Of a stretch of 64,000 bases of DNA, positions 1-11,653 are shown in pieces. Each line of letters starts with the position of its first letter. Positions within the stretch are counted from its first letter, which is position 1. The notes beneath the pieces are model-generated. The model ran no database searches and had not been told where the DNA came from. It saw only the letters and a program-made list of their open reading frames with translations. The position numbers and the translations under genes were made by a program. Origin of the DNA: Trichostrongylus colubriformis (taxonomy: Eukaryota; Nematoda; Chromadorea; Rhabditida; Trichostrongylidae); contig OZ022261.1 in assembly GCA_963978905.1 (NCBI GenBank), positions 11,471,992-11,535,991 of the forward strand, in the 5' to 3' direction.

Positions 1-175
1 TACATAGCCACAAGAAAATCAAATACTAAAACAGCTAATCAGTTTTAATACATCTCCACCTTACTATTTGGGGGCTCAGCCTGAAATATTTCCTCGATCA
101 ATGCTGACCTCTATGATTACGACCCCTTTCAGCGAACCAAATGCGATCCCCCGTGAGGATTCCTCGACGAAGGCT

Positions 176-637
176 TAAAGGAATCCTGCAAGGAAAAATG
201 AGTGTTACTGTTATCCATATATTTATATTGTATCTGCATAATAAGGGCTGCATGCAAAGTTAACGCGAAAAAGTGAAAATAGGGCCAAGTTACAGCTTCT
301 CAACGTGGTGGCCGAGGGGGCGCGTCCTCGGCCACAACCTGAGGAGCTGGAACCGAGAGTAAGCCCGCTTCGTCATCCATCGCGGTGCGAGACGAAGAGT
401 GGGCTTGCGTACGACTTTCTGTTCCCACTATGCGTCTCCGACCGCGGCGGACTACGGGGCTAGCATTTGCTCTCAGCCCAGCCCCCTCGTCCCTCGATCA
501 CCGTTTTGAGGATCTGTATCTTAGCCACATTCACACTTTTCGCGTAAAACGTTTTTAGGCACTACACCCTTATTAGACAAATACATCATGAATATATGGG
601 TAACGAAAAAAATCATTTCCCGTGCACGATTCCTTTG
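176..637. repeat. Palindromic MITE family A, copy 1
   Basis: The two ends are inverted copies of one terminal sequence (AAAGGAAT-C-C.. at the left, ..GATTCCTTT at the right). Each is followed inward by a shared ATATATT/GTATTTGC/GCATGCAAAG block and then a GC-rich centre. Copies 2 and 3 lie near 10.4 and 49.8 kb, and a short end fragment at 14944-14975. No coding capacity was recognised. This is a non-autonomous foldback DNA element. Confidence 0.7.
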
Positions 638-1150
638 AGCGTGCCTCTGACCCTTCTCGAAAATGCAGTAATAGTAACGTGTATTAATCATTCAGTGTTG
701 CTCCTCGACGGGAAAAAACCTTTCGCCACTGATAAGCTTTTTGATGATTTCATAGAACATGTCATAGAAGTGCAATGTACCCAGAATAGAACTTTATTAA
801 TATACTTTGCATCAGTATTTCTTTTGACCCGTGACAGTACCCATAATTCAATGTTCTGTACTCTATTTCTCTGAAAGGTAACCGCCGTCTTCGGTGTTAT
901 CCTCTTCCTCGATGGAATTGTGGCTGCTGTCTGAAAATAGACCATGAAGCAAATACTGTACACATCGTCTTCAAGTAGAAATCCAGTTATTCCTCTGGGT
1001 TAGCTGAGAAATCCAGCAATTGTTCTGGATAGCATTACTTGTTTTCTGGGCGAGGAAGGAGGAGGGGAGAGGGAGGGGCGGTAAGCAGACATCAATTCCG
1101 ACACGCGCCGTGTTGTCCAGGCATGTATCGCGTGCGTTATATAGGTACCA
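638..1150. other. No gene recognised
   Basis: Short ORFs only, with no splice-consistent coding signal or known domain. I see no repeat structure here that matches elsewhere in the window. Confidence 0.4.
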
Positions 1151-1155
1151 GTCGG

Positions 1156-1250
1156 ATTGGCCGGCTGACGCCGGCTTCGCCGGCCCGGGAGCCGGCTACG
1201 CCGGCCTTATAGGGGGCGACTCTCGGCTCGCCGCTTACGCGGCGAGCCGA
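1156..1250. repeat. GC-rich hairpin cluster
   Basis: A run of GCCGGC-type palindromes (1156-1205) is followed by a perfect hairpin: arms 1223-1234 and 1239-1250 (12 bp, TTAC loop). It is strikingly GC-rich against AT-rich surroundings. Confidence 0.75.
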
Positions 1251-1489
1251 TTTTCGCGGGTGTTGGAGCATATCTCCCCCTCAGGCCGGGCAATTCGCTT
1301 TATATTTTGACCCACTAACGACGGGTCTTCTTCAGCTGCTCCTGTAACTACTTGCTTACCATAGCATATCTACCCCTTAGATTTTCTGATTTTCAGCACG
1401 CGCCCCGCCCACTGTGGGCAGGGCGTAACATTGTATATGTACGCCCCTTATTTCTTCGCTATTATTACGAGACATGAATTTCCCCCCAT

Positions 1490-1672
1490 TCGCCTTTCAA
1501 GGCTCCTTATCAGCTGTTGTCAGTTGCTATCACTTCCGTTCCCTCACCGTTGATGTCCCCTTACTACCCCCTATATCACTGCCTTTCAAGGCTCCTTATC
1601 AGCCCTTATCAGTTGCTATCACTTCCGATTCCTCACCGTTGATGTCCCCTTACTACCCCCTATATCACTTTA
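1490..1672. repeat. Tandem duplication of ~89 bp plus GACA microsatellite
   Basis: Two adjacent near-identical copies of a unit that begins CCTTTCAAGGCTCCTTATCAG and ends CCCCTATATCACT. They are followed at about 1722-1738 by a (GACA)n microsatellite and a TATATATAGTAGTG motif. The same microsatellite and motif recur inverted near 42760-42815, which suggests a shared repeat end. Confidence 0.7.
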
Positions 1673-2156
1673 AAAATTCAGGGTCCCAGCTCTACTGCGA
1701 CGTGAGATATGAATTTCGTGACAGACAGACAGACAGACTAAACCGATTATATATAGTAGTGACGGGATGCATCGCATCACCAAGCATGGGACGCGTCGCG
1801 TCACACAGGTATGGGATGCGTCGCAGGTGTCGAGGAAATTTGCCGCTTCAGTACGACCCCCTCCTTCTATAGGGACCAAATACGACCCCTTCCCTTTTTG
1901 ACCTCTTCAAACCAGTAACTGTTGCCGAATTGCATAGCTGCAATGTGTTTCATTGCTATGCATCCTTACCTAAACGGAAAAAGATTTCTTATTTCCCCAC
2001 ACGGGTTCGCCGTGAAACACTACCCTTCGCTTATCATTTGCTTATAGAAAGTTTAAATGCTAACGGATATCGCTGACATCTGTAGGTGGGACTCCCCTCT
2101 TGTCCCGTCAAATACGCTGTCAAGGAATCCTTGACTCCCGGTGTAACCTGGATCTA

Positions 2157-3193
2157 TTGGGTCATTCCATAAGTAATGTCGTTTTTTTTTTCAAGCATAA
2201 ATTTTCCTATAAAATTACTAGTTTTTGCAGCATGTCATACATCTTTTGAAAGAAGTTTTCCTGCTCTACAAAGTGACGTGTTCAGTTTCTGAGTTTGCTG
2301 GAATGGGGCCGACATTTAGGCTGGCGAAGAGGTAGGTCCAGCCGACAAAAATTGGCCAAACCGGCAATCAGTTAAAACACTATATTTAACTTTAGGAAAA
2401 TCAACCAGCCATGTGTCGCGTACTTGGTCCTGACCTCTTCTACAATTTCCAATATTTAGCTTATCAAGAAGTCGCGTCGTTCTTTTTCTAAAATCTTTTT
2501 TCGAAAGCACCCACACTTATTAAAAATAAAATTTTTTTCTTTCAAACTCCTTGCTTAGAGTTGTTTTATGAGCCACTTCGAAGGAGTTTTCCTGCTGTAA
2601 CGAAAACATCTTTCTAGTTTGTTTTGGCTGCGATCCTGATTGAGTTTTAATACCATGTGATAGGGGTCCAGTTGAAATTTTTCGCAATTTATTTTTTCCA
2701 TGAGAAAGTTAAGGAATCCAGTCAGTGGTGATTCCTTGTTCCTACCCACCAACTGTTCTTAACATTTCACTACTCTTTCAGCTGATTGGTTGAGAAAATG
2801 TTCTTGCCTTGGTTCGAAGGAATTGTCCAAAATCACCGAGTTGTGGCGAAAAAACTAAATGTGGAAAAAGAGCGACGTGGCTTTTTAAGCTACCGACTGG
2901 TGGAATTTGTGGGAGAGGTCGGGGCCAAGTACGGAACACATGATTGATTAGTTCTCCTCAAGTAAAATATAGTGTTTTAATTGATTGCCGGTTTGGCCAA
3001 TTTTTGTCTGCTGGACCTACCTCTTCGCCAGCCTAAATGTCGGCGCCATTCTAACATACTCAAAAACTGAATAAGCAGTTTTGTAGAGCAGAAAATTCTC
3101 TTCCGAATGATATATGATAAGCTGCAAGAACTTGTGATTTTATGGCAAAAATTTTTGCTTGAAAAAAACGACACTACTTATGGAATGACCCAG
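2157..3193. mobile_element. Mariner-type foldback MITE, ~1.04 kb
   Basis: A TA dinucleotide flanks each end (2155-2156 and 3194-3195). The terminal inverted repeats (YTGGGTCATTCCATAAGTA at the tips) continue as imperfect inverted arms of roughly 330 bp each, with matching blocks at about 2310-2420 and 2940-3050. The TA duplication and tip sequence fit Tc1/mariner mobilisation. Internal ORFs are short and show no transposase motif, so the element is non-autonomous. It sits 43 bp past the last recognised kinase donor site. Confidence 0.8.
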
Positions 3194-3235
3194 TAGATGA
3201 GTGCGATACCATGCAACAATTATGGCAAGCGTTAC

Positions 3236-6200
3236 CTTTCTTGATCAAGTCAGAAAGTATGCAATTCCCTCTGCTGCCTGACGTTGTCCATGGATGATGA
3301 CGAATCTCCCAAGCAGCAGCCCGGCATTTAGCTGTTTCATGGAAAATGCGCGAGAAGAGATCGTCTAGCTCTGAACGGCAGTCGACTTGCACGGAACGGC
3401 TCATTACTCTTTTTTTCTAAATTTGAAACCCACCAGATGACACATCGTCCGGCAGTACGTAGTCCAAACTGAGAGCTTCATCACAGGATATAAAAGGAGT
3501 CTCCCGATAGCATAGGCGATAGAGGAGGACGCCTAGCGCCCAGCAGTCAGCATCTTTGCCGTAGAAGCTCAAATATCACTATTTAGCGCTTACTTTTTCC
3601 GAGTTGTCGTTTAACGTATTCTCTAAGGTGCGCTTCTTAGTGTGACCAATACCTCTGGGATGCGCTATGCAATTCCTGGGGGTGTGTGGTGATTGGTCGA
3701 ATTTTCGATTCGCGGCACCGTCAGTATAACTTATCTCAGTCGAATTCCGCTCAACGCGCAATGGGCTGGTACCGTGGGTGATTCGTGAAGATTGCAGGTG
3801 GGAAGCCTCGGAAGTTTACCCATGTGGTGGTTGTTGCTGTTTCAACAGATAAAACTACAAACAACTCGCACTCGCCGCGGGCGGCCGCGCGAAAATTTGA
3901 CCAATCACCACACACCCAATTCCTGCATGCAAATGAATTCGCAAGTTTTGCACCCGCAATGCTGTGTTTCTTGTTATCAATATTCAATAAAGTACGATAG
4001 GGATGTAACTATCAGAAAATCGATGAAAAAGGAAGGTTTGGTTGATTTGGCTGCAATTCGATCCCCAAACAAGTGTGGTAACGATGTACTTGTCACCATT
4101 CCATCCAAATATACATAATTGCATATCGTTCAAAATCACTTGTTCCTCTGAAGCGCTTTTACATATTCTCAAAAATGGACGTAGAGTATATGGAAAACCC
4201 CGGTTACTTTGCTGGGCATTTTCATCAAATTATGATACAGCAGTAGCAAGTTGTTATTCGTTGCATACACTTCCGTTACAGCCATCATTATGGCAGCAAT
4301 GCCTCAGAAGAATTGACAATCGCCGTTCCGCTGCTTTACGAAATCCTTTCAGGTAAAATGTTATTGTAAGACGTGGGCTCCAATGTGTCATTTGAAAGCA
4401 GGACATTATATCACAAAGTGGTGCCTTTTGCACTGCATCGAAAATATGTCAGTAGTTAGACGAGAGTTCAGCAACTGCTAATTATAGTTTGAATCAGTAG
4501 CTATCAACACTCAAAATGATCCAAATCATATCTACTCCAGCTTTCAGCTTTAAGGTCCGATGCCGACAGTGGTCCGCCGGCCCAATACCTTATACGTGAG
4601 ACTGCCGATGAGCCATGGTAAATGTACCTTTAAGGGAGCTGGGTGAAGATGAAAGCAGGGTCAAGCATGGCGGAGGAAAATTTTCAAAAAATATGTCCAA
4701 AAAGGAGCTTCCATACGACCGCCCCCTCCTTTATTTCGCTTATTGTCTCTTTCACTGTTTCAATTGTTGGTTATTATTTGTTGTTTCACTTGTTTCACAT
4801 CATCAGTAATGAATGAAGTACGCCCTACGTGACAACAAATGACAATAACGTAAACCTGTTGCCCCTCCTTCCGCAGCCAGCAACTCGGAAAGGTGATGCT
4901 CACAGTTTGTAATGATGCACGGAAGATCGCGAATGAAGACCTCACCGTCGCGCTTTTTAGACCGGTTTCACCACCGACTCTCTCTACTGAGTCGGATAAT
5001 CGTTTGAACGAATATTTCCTCCCGTTTCCCTTTTCTCCCCACACCTTCCGCTGCCTAAGCCTCAGAAAATTAATGACGTTGTAGAAAGTGATGAACGAAC
5101 CTGCTACCACTCCATATCTCGGGGCTACAAGCTGGCTCAGAACATCTAGGGTAGTGAAAGACGTCATCATCTCGGCACATGGCTGCGCTACCGAAATCCA
5201 CCAACTTGCCTAAAGTATGAATGGGAAATCCAAAAATAGGATTTGGTTGAATATGATACATAACACGGGATTTTTTGAGCGTCCTTTCACAAATAATTGC
5301 GTTGCCTTCGATCGCTGTGCGTCTAGACAGGAGTTCGCTTTGAGGGAAAAAAGGGAAAAACTTGCAGAAAAAACTTTTTTATTTTACAGAAACCTTCAAA
5401 ACTGCATATGGAGCCATGTATAAGATATATGTTGCTCCTATGTGATCTTATCCTCTAAAGTTGTCGAAAATCCCAATTCATGGAACGTTCTTGGTTTCCC
5501 AAATTTGTGAGGGTGCGGTGCAGAAAAGGTCGTTGCGTCGCGGCAAACGATCCTTTGCTTCGATTTCTCATTGCTAAGTCGTGCAGCTCCCGCGAGCGCC
5601 ATTTTTGCGACCACGTTATGTTGCAGCAGCTCCTACTGCACTAAATGCATTTTAAATGAGTGAACTTTGCCGTAGCTCTCACGCAGTACTGTATCAACCT
5701 ATCAGGTCTTGAAAAAGGGCTGGGGAGGTATATTTCACACATGTTATCGTGCGATTCAGTATGCTCAACCCGTCTCCTTTGCTCTGCCTGCTAATATCGT
5801 GAAAATGCTGCGCGCGTCCTCTTTTGACATTTAGCAACGTCCCAACAGCTCCTACTGCATCCTTTATCAAGGGAAGCGTTCACACTTTGCCACGGCAGGG
5901 CGGCATGCAGCGAGGCAGAGTGGTACGGGGGAGCTGCAGAGACGACGTAGGCATCGAGAAAGGGCGGCACAAGCGGAGGGCAGAGACAAGCAGCTACGCC
6001 TCGCCGCTGCCGCCGCATAGTATGAACGCGGCTTAATGAGCGAATCTTGTCGTGGCTTTCACATCGCACCAGTGTTAGCCTATCAGTTCTGAAGACAGTG
6101 TGAACACTTTCCTCCAATTTCGTATGAAACAGCACGTTTTTCCCTTTTTTTGAGAAGAAACTTCTCCTTTCTCCTCTTGCTTTTTTTTGAAAAGTGTACT

Positions 6201-9200
6201 TGAACGGAACGCAGTGCATTGAAAACTCGCACATCAACTACTTCATCAAAAGCTGGTTTATGTAGTTACATAGCCCTTTCAGCTTTTTTCAAACTTCCTG
6301 TATGGTGAAGACTCGACTCACAATTGAGGTTCTCATCCATGACGACATTCTCTAGCTTAATATCAAGATGCGCTATATCGTGAGAGTGAAGGAAAAGAAC
6401 AGCATCGGCTACCTGAAAGTGCGACCGGTTTTAGCGAAAACTGGTAACCTTTTCTTACCTTATTGAACTTTTTATTAAGGCTATGATTGACCTTTTCATT
6501 CCATTACCCTGCCCATTCTAAAGTCTACAGTCACCTTGACAGCCTTTTTGGAAATTTTCCGTTGCCTCATTCCCAACGCCAGATCTTGATAGGTGGCAAA
6601 CTTTCGGGTACTTCCGCTGACGAGAGCGTATTCATTATGGAACTCACTACTCACTAGACTTGGCTATATGGCAGAGGAGAACTAGCAAGGTAAAGGATGA
6701 GAATGAAGTCATTTATCTAAGACTGACAGCGCTTTGTACTAATTTCAGAATGTAATGAGCCATTGTAGAGGCACTGTAAGATTCAAAAGCGAACCAACCT
6801 GAGCAAAAATATACGCTAACCCTTGTTCTGACATATCAATACGTTTCATAGTGAAGTCATACAAATCGATGGAATTATCCACCAATTCCATTACCAGTAG
6901 AAAAGATTTTGTATCTTCAAATGAGTCGACAAACTGTAATACGCTAGTTCAAATTGTTCATCCACAAAATAAATACATCAACGAAATAAATAAAATAAAT
7001 ACAACTCTGGAGCGTTCAGTTTATTACTGATCACAGGTAGAATTCTCCAAGTTCTCTCTTCTTGAAACCCGGCATGTTGTTCACATTATCCGTGTGCTGC
7101 TTTGCCAAAACGGAGTCGCACATTTATATTAGGTTGTCCGGAAAGTTTTCGGACTAAATGCATGGTAGGATTCAAAAAACATATCTTTGTCACCCGATGT
7201 TGTGAGCGGACCTAACTTGAGGTAACTTGAAGGATTTGTGTTTCATGTCCGGTATTTGTACGTGTCAGCAGCATGTGCGACATATCGTCTCCTCTCCCCA
7301 GTAGCGCCTTCGCAATGGATGACAAGAAGATGCTCTACTGACCAGTTCTGCTTCCACAACACGGCTCCGGCCGATCCGCGAACGATGCCCATCGCTTTCT
7401 GCAGGAAACAATAAAGAGGCAAGTCCCCTGTCGCTCGACGTGCTTCAACTAGTACCACAAGTTCGACAACGGTGACGAATCGAATGGTGTGAAAATAAAG
7501 TTGCTTACTACACAATGTTTTCCGGCTTCAGTCCGAAAACTTTCCGGACAATCTAATACTAACAGGAGTCGGTAACGACGTCCTACCACTCGCGGTGGAT
7601 CACGGGGCCCCTGAAGACGACGAAAGGGTCGATAGGTCAGGCCGTTAATAGAAGCGATCCACCTAAAAACCTGGTTTGACAAAGCAGCACACGGATACTG
7701 TTCACTGGTATTCAAGATCATATGTGATCCAATAATCGTTCGCTTGAAGACACCGTAAGGGGTCAAATTTGGATTATTTGAGAATACACATGGAAGAAGG
7801 GGTGCTCGCAGTTTAACAGTGGCCGAAGAACGAAGTTAAACGGCGAAGAACCCGGGAAATAGGAATCCGAAAACCTCCCTCTTACAACTCCTCTCTGAAC
7901 CACTAGCCGGTCGGGTAGATAAAGGCGGACGAGGGGCTGAGTCAGCCTGCCCGAACGTTAGGCGCGTGGCAGCACGTCTGGCAAAGCTGCGGGATCGTGA
8001 TAAGACCCCAAGCCGCGCTTTTTCGATGTGAGTTCCACTACACATCGCCTTTTTTAGACTGGAATGTCTGTTTTCAGGGAATATGTCTTCGCAATTCTTC
8101 AAATTTCCCTCACCCCAGCCTTTTAAGACGTGGCACTTCAGCGCATAGCTGATCCATTTGTTCAGCAAGGCTAGGGCTACTGCCGAACGCTTGAATGAAC
8201 CTAAAAGTTCAGCTGCTGGAGGACCCGTGTTGGTGCTTTCTCTCCAGGAGTATGTAGCCCTAGATTGAAACGAGGCGTTGCGTATGCGACACAACCTTCA
8301 TTACGATATGAAGTATGAGGTTCAGTTGTGCACGTTACGAACATCTCTTGCAGCAGTGCGAACGCGCTCAGTAACCCTCCATTTTCAACCGCTCATTCCA
8401 ATCCAGTTTTCACATTTTATTAAGAATCACTTCTATCGGCAGAAATAAGTTCAGTGGACAAGTTACAGAAATGATAGAACGAATTTATAATGGCATGTCG
8501 TCTGCAGAGACCGACTATTAGACACTTAGAGCTTCCTCGCAATGAACCGTGCACATTATACCTATCAGTGCACAAGATACAACAGTAGTAATGGGACTGC
8601 CTCCAGAGCATATTCAAAGAATTCGTTTGAAATCAAACTTTGAAATTACTGTGCCGCTTACTTTTATGATGTGCGGATGTTCGAGGTTCTTCAAAAGTTC
8701 TACCTCGACTGGATACTCATCATGATCGGCACATGCATAATGAGGTAGTTTCGATTTGTAGATGGTTTTCAAAGCCAACTAAAATGTGGAATTTAAGAGC
8801 GACTCCTGAATCTGAAACAGAAAGTACTCCATCAGGAAAATTTTTTATTATAATTTAGACTCTCAGCGGAGATGGTGTAGTGGCAGGTGGAGTGCATTCT
8901 CAACTCTCATGGTGCAGGGATCGTACCCCACCCAGGTCAACCAGGACTTCCATCCCTCTGAGGTAGTAGAACTGGTACGAGACTTGTATGAAAGGATAAA
9001 AGCATCGGCATGTACATCGACAAGCCACGCAAGTCATTGTATTGTAGGCTAAATCGCATTTACCTGCCACGACGATTCTAGATGCAACCAGAATGTGCGG
9101 CGCATCCCAGTAAGGGAGTGATTGAGTAGGACTTCGTTCTCTTTTTCAAATTAAATCCTAACACTCATAAATGTGCGAATAAGCTTGTGAACGCTACTGT

Positions 9201-10036
9201 ACTGCTTTTCATGGATAGCCTAATGCGATTGCTATGATTGGGATATGGTCGTATGGTGACGATAATATGGGTTTGAAGGGTGCCAAAATCCATCCATCCC
9301 AATACAGCATAATCCAATTATGTTGATTGGCATACTGTAAACAAAGCAATTTAGATATAAACTGAAATGAGAAAAAAGGAAGGAAAACGGAATACTATCG
9401 TACTTTTATGCAAAAATCGAAAAAATGCAGAAAAATCAAGAATTGGGAAATTATAGTAATCTTAAAAATCTCTCAGCAAAAAAAATTTCCCCAAAAATTT
9501 TTGCACGCTGTAACCAGCGTAATGACACACGACTCTGAAGCCCCTCGTTTTATGCGTTATCTACATAGTTGAAGTAGCCGAAGTTTGTATGCGATTTGCT
9601 TCTGATGTTAGGGACGGGTACTCATTTATTTACTACGTTCGGACACATTATCGATTAGTTTCTTCAACTTAGCCTTGAGAAAAAATGCACGTTTTTCGAT
9701 GATTGATTACTTTGACAATATGCGAAGGCCGAATTATGTACATAGTAGTGCGAAAGAAGACAGGCAGGGGCACTGCGATACAGTTATGCAATCAATGAAG
9801 CGCTAAAGATTCTTGTATTGAAAATGAAAATCTTCCACATAAATGTAGATAAACTAAAATTATAACGGACAAAAAATTAAATAAAAATAAGAATGGCTGT
9901 AAATGAAGAAAAAGTGAAGTCTACGAAACTGAAAACCTACTTCAGTCCCGTCTGCATTTCTGATCACGCGACATACTTCACCAAATGAACCACTTTCGAT
10001 GAACGTTCCCATTGTGTACTTCGAATGGAAATCCAT
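3236..10036 (-). CDS. Protein kinase, CAMK/PIM-like, 7 exons recognised
   Basis: Exons: 10036-9941, 8778-8662, 6933-6799, 6412-6322, 5209-5101, 3567-3459 and 3416-3236. All six junctions agree in phase and use GT..AG; the last intron is only 42 nt. About 279 residues hold an essentially whole kinase domain: nucleotide loop ESGSFGEV (14-21), ALK lysine 36, helix C glutamate 57 or 59, catalytic HLDIKLEN (131-138), DFGSA (151-155), SPE (175-177), DCWALG (190-195) and HPW (260-262). It probably phosphorylates Ser/Thr; the DLYDF segment and overall layout recall PIM and PAS kinases. Two departures are clear: HLD in place of HRD, and Glu at the first glycine of the loop. The ATG at 10036 is chosen because an in-frame TAA lies just upstream. 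The 3' end is unresolved: either a GT at 3235 splices to an exon beyond the MITE, or the frame reads on to a TAG inside the MITE terminal repeat. Confidence 0.85.
3635..3970. repeat. Foldback repeat in kinase intron
   Basis: Left arm at about 3667-3710 and right arm at about 3887-3935 are inverted copies (core GGTGTGTGGTGATTGGTC against GACCAATCACCACACACC). It lies in the intron between the DFG exon and the DCWALG exon. Confidence 0.6.
4630..5060. repeat. TTAA MITE relative, inverted copy
   Basis: This stretch reads, in reverse complement, like 26376-26690 (shared blocks around GAATAAGCGAAAGAG, GTCATTTGTTG and the CTTTCCGAGTTGCTGG region). Its ends are less clear than those of the full copies at 13.4, 26.3 and 51.1 kb. 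It is intronic to the kinase. Confidence 0.55.
5893..6035. repeat. Dispersed repeat family E, copy 1
   Basis: Shares a GGCAGGGCGG..GCAGCGAGG..AGAGTGGYACGGGGGAG block, a GACGACGYAGGC block and a terminal ATGAACGCGGCTTA motif with 34820-34975 and 60345-60518. The ends are weakly inverted. It is intronic to the kinase. Confidence 0.65.
7129..7556. mobile_element. Mariner-derived MITE, 428 bp
   Basis: Terminal inverted repeats of about 27 bp (TTAGRTTGTCCGGAAAGTTT..) lie between TA dinucleotides at 7127-7128 and 7557-7558. The interior has no intact transposase. A stretch near 7345-7375 could be a decayed mariner catalytic region, but this is weak. It lies in kinase intron 2. Confidence 0.75.
7744..8128. 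repeat. TTAA MITE family B, intronic copy
   Basis: The left end GAAGACACCGTAAGGGGTCAAATTTGG and the right end CCCTCACCCCAGCCTTTTAAGAC match, with decay, the terminal repeats of the intact copy at 46915-47292. The interior shares the ACCCCAAGCCGCGCTTTTTC block. Confidence 0.6.
8865..9165 (+). mobile_element. tRNA-derived SINE, family A copy 1
   Basis: The 5' part begins GGAGATGGTGTAGTGG, resembling a pol III A box (TGGTGTAGTGG), with a B-box-like GGGATCGTACC about 50 nt on. The body (CCAGG..CAACCA, GGATAAAAG, CAAGTCATTGT, CATCCCA) is shared over its length with 25579-25880. It ends in a T-rich tract and lies in kinase intron 1. Confidence 0.7.
9190..9930. other. Kinase intron 1 remainder, AT-rich
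   Basis: AT-rich sequence with A-runs. No exon, RNA gene or matched repeat was seen. Confidence 0.4.
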
Positions 10037-10380
10037 GAAATTTTAACTGAAACCACCGTTACAAGGAAAGGCTCGCGGATTGTAAAAAAAAAAACGGCAT
10101 GACGTAAGCACAGAGTGTGAAAACGACGTGCGAACGATGAATAAGAAGAAGAGGTGGATGGTTGCAGTAAAGGGACACGGATGACCCGTCTTAACAATGA
10201 ACGAGCATTTCTATACCTCTGAGGAAGCATAGATGGGACACCAAAGCCAGATGAACTCCAGGTTAACACCATTTATAAAAGAAGTAACCTGTGATATGAG
10301 TTTTTTGTTCAAATGCGCCACGCACACATTTCTCAATCATTCCCACAACACTTTACTAATTTACCATAGTCTCAAAACGC

Positions 10381-10767
10381 TTAACGGAATGGTCCAAGGC
10401 ACCGCATGCAAAGTTTCACCCGAAAAAAAAAAATGTGAATCCGGCTAAGATACAGCACCACAAAGACTCGGCTGGGTGGGAGGGGCCTCCGAGCAAGTGC
10501 CTACCCCGTTGACGCATTGTACTGCGTGCGGAGACGCATTGTAGGAACAGAAAGTTAAACAGTTCCGTTCTCTGTCCTTAACCGCAGCGAACGACAGGTC
10601 GGGGCTTTTACTCGAAGGCCCCGCCCACCCGGCCGAGAAATTGGGGAGCTGTATCTTAGCCAAATTCTCACTTTTAGCGTGAAACATTTCATGTGGCCCC
10701 TATTAGGCTATGACAACATAAACATATGGGTAACAAAGGAACTCATTTTCCGTGGACGATTCCTTTA
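10381..10767. repeat. Palindromic MITE family A, copy 2
   Basis: The left end is internally deleted. The right end (CGTGGACGATTCCTTT) and the GC-rich centre (CCGCCCACCCGGCCGAGAAA) match copy 3 at 49759-50189. It lies about 350 bp upstream of the kinase start codon, so it may overlap that gene's promoter. Confidence 0.7.
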
Positions 10768-11380
10768 ATAGAACCGCCTTACACATAATTTTCATCTTCC
10801 CACACATTCACTGACAAACGCAGTAACGATAGAAGGCTGAGAGCTTGATCCATGGACCACGCTTGCGAGAGGGCACCTTACGCCACTGTCAAATTTCTCA
10901 TTATGTCAAAATTCAAAATTCTGAAAGTGTGATTGGATTGTTGTGGTATAGTGCCACTTTAATAATCTATTTTCTACTACATACACAAAACAAATGATTA
11001 CGCCGATTACAACTGTATTCTCTATACTTATTAATTTTTATATCCGGTGTAAACATTTATATGTCAGTTCAACAACGCACGAGTGAACAGTTTCTTGCAC
11101 TCATACCAAGATATCATGTCACTTCATACGGTGCCATTCGGTTTCCTCGCCTTCGTCAGAGAATGGAACCATCGATAATTGCGATCTACCCCCAACACCA
11201 TTTCAGCTCCCAGACAGTTCAACATACACATGCTTCAACATGGACGGCCTACATAAGAATCGCAAATCACAGCCACAGTCAAATCCACCTTAAAGACAGT
11301 GATAGGGGTAAAGTGAATGATAAGGAATCCCTAAAAGATGTCACTTACCTGAAAACTAGGAGTCTAGGAAGCCTATCTGC
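10768..11380. other. No gene recognised
   Basis: The longest plus-strand ORF (11061-11531) has no recognisable domain and runs into a dispersed repeat at its 3' end, so I do not call it a gene. Confidence 0.35.
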
Positions 11381-11384
11381 GGCA

Positions 11385-11652
11385 AAATCTCCCACGATGA
11401 AAAGCACCCCTGAGCTGTGGCGGAGGCGACCTTTTCAGCTCCAGTCGCCTTTCTTGGCTCGATCCGCCTCCTGGGGTCGACCTTGCCGAAGAGGACTGAG
11501 GTGTAGAGTTATGAGCACGATAGCAGAGTGATACTTATCGTATCATATTGAAGCCGTATCGATCGTAATGACGTGGTGCTTGACGTGTCAGCTTTCGTGA
11601 ACGCGTCCACCGGTCAGTATTAGAGAGTGGATTGAATGTTGCAACCAAATTA
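11385..11652. repeat. Dispersed repeat family H, copy 1
   Basis: Matches 44398-44665 along its length: GAGCTGTGGCGGAGGCG, CCGCCTCCTRGGGTCGAC, GAGGTGTAGAGT, CCGTAT and CCACCGGTCAGTAT blocks occur in the same order. No coding signal. Confidence 0.7.
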
Positions 11653-11653
11653 T

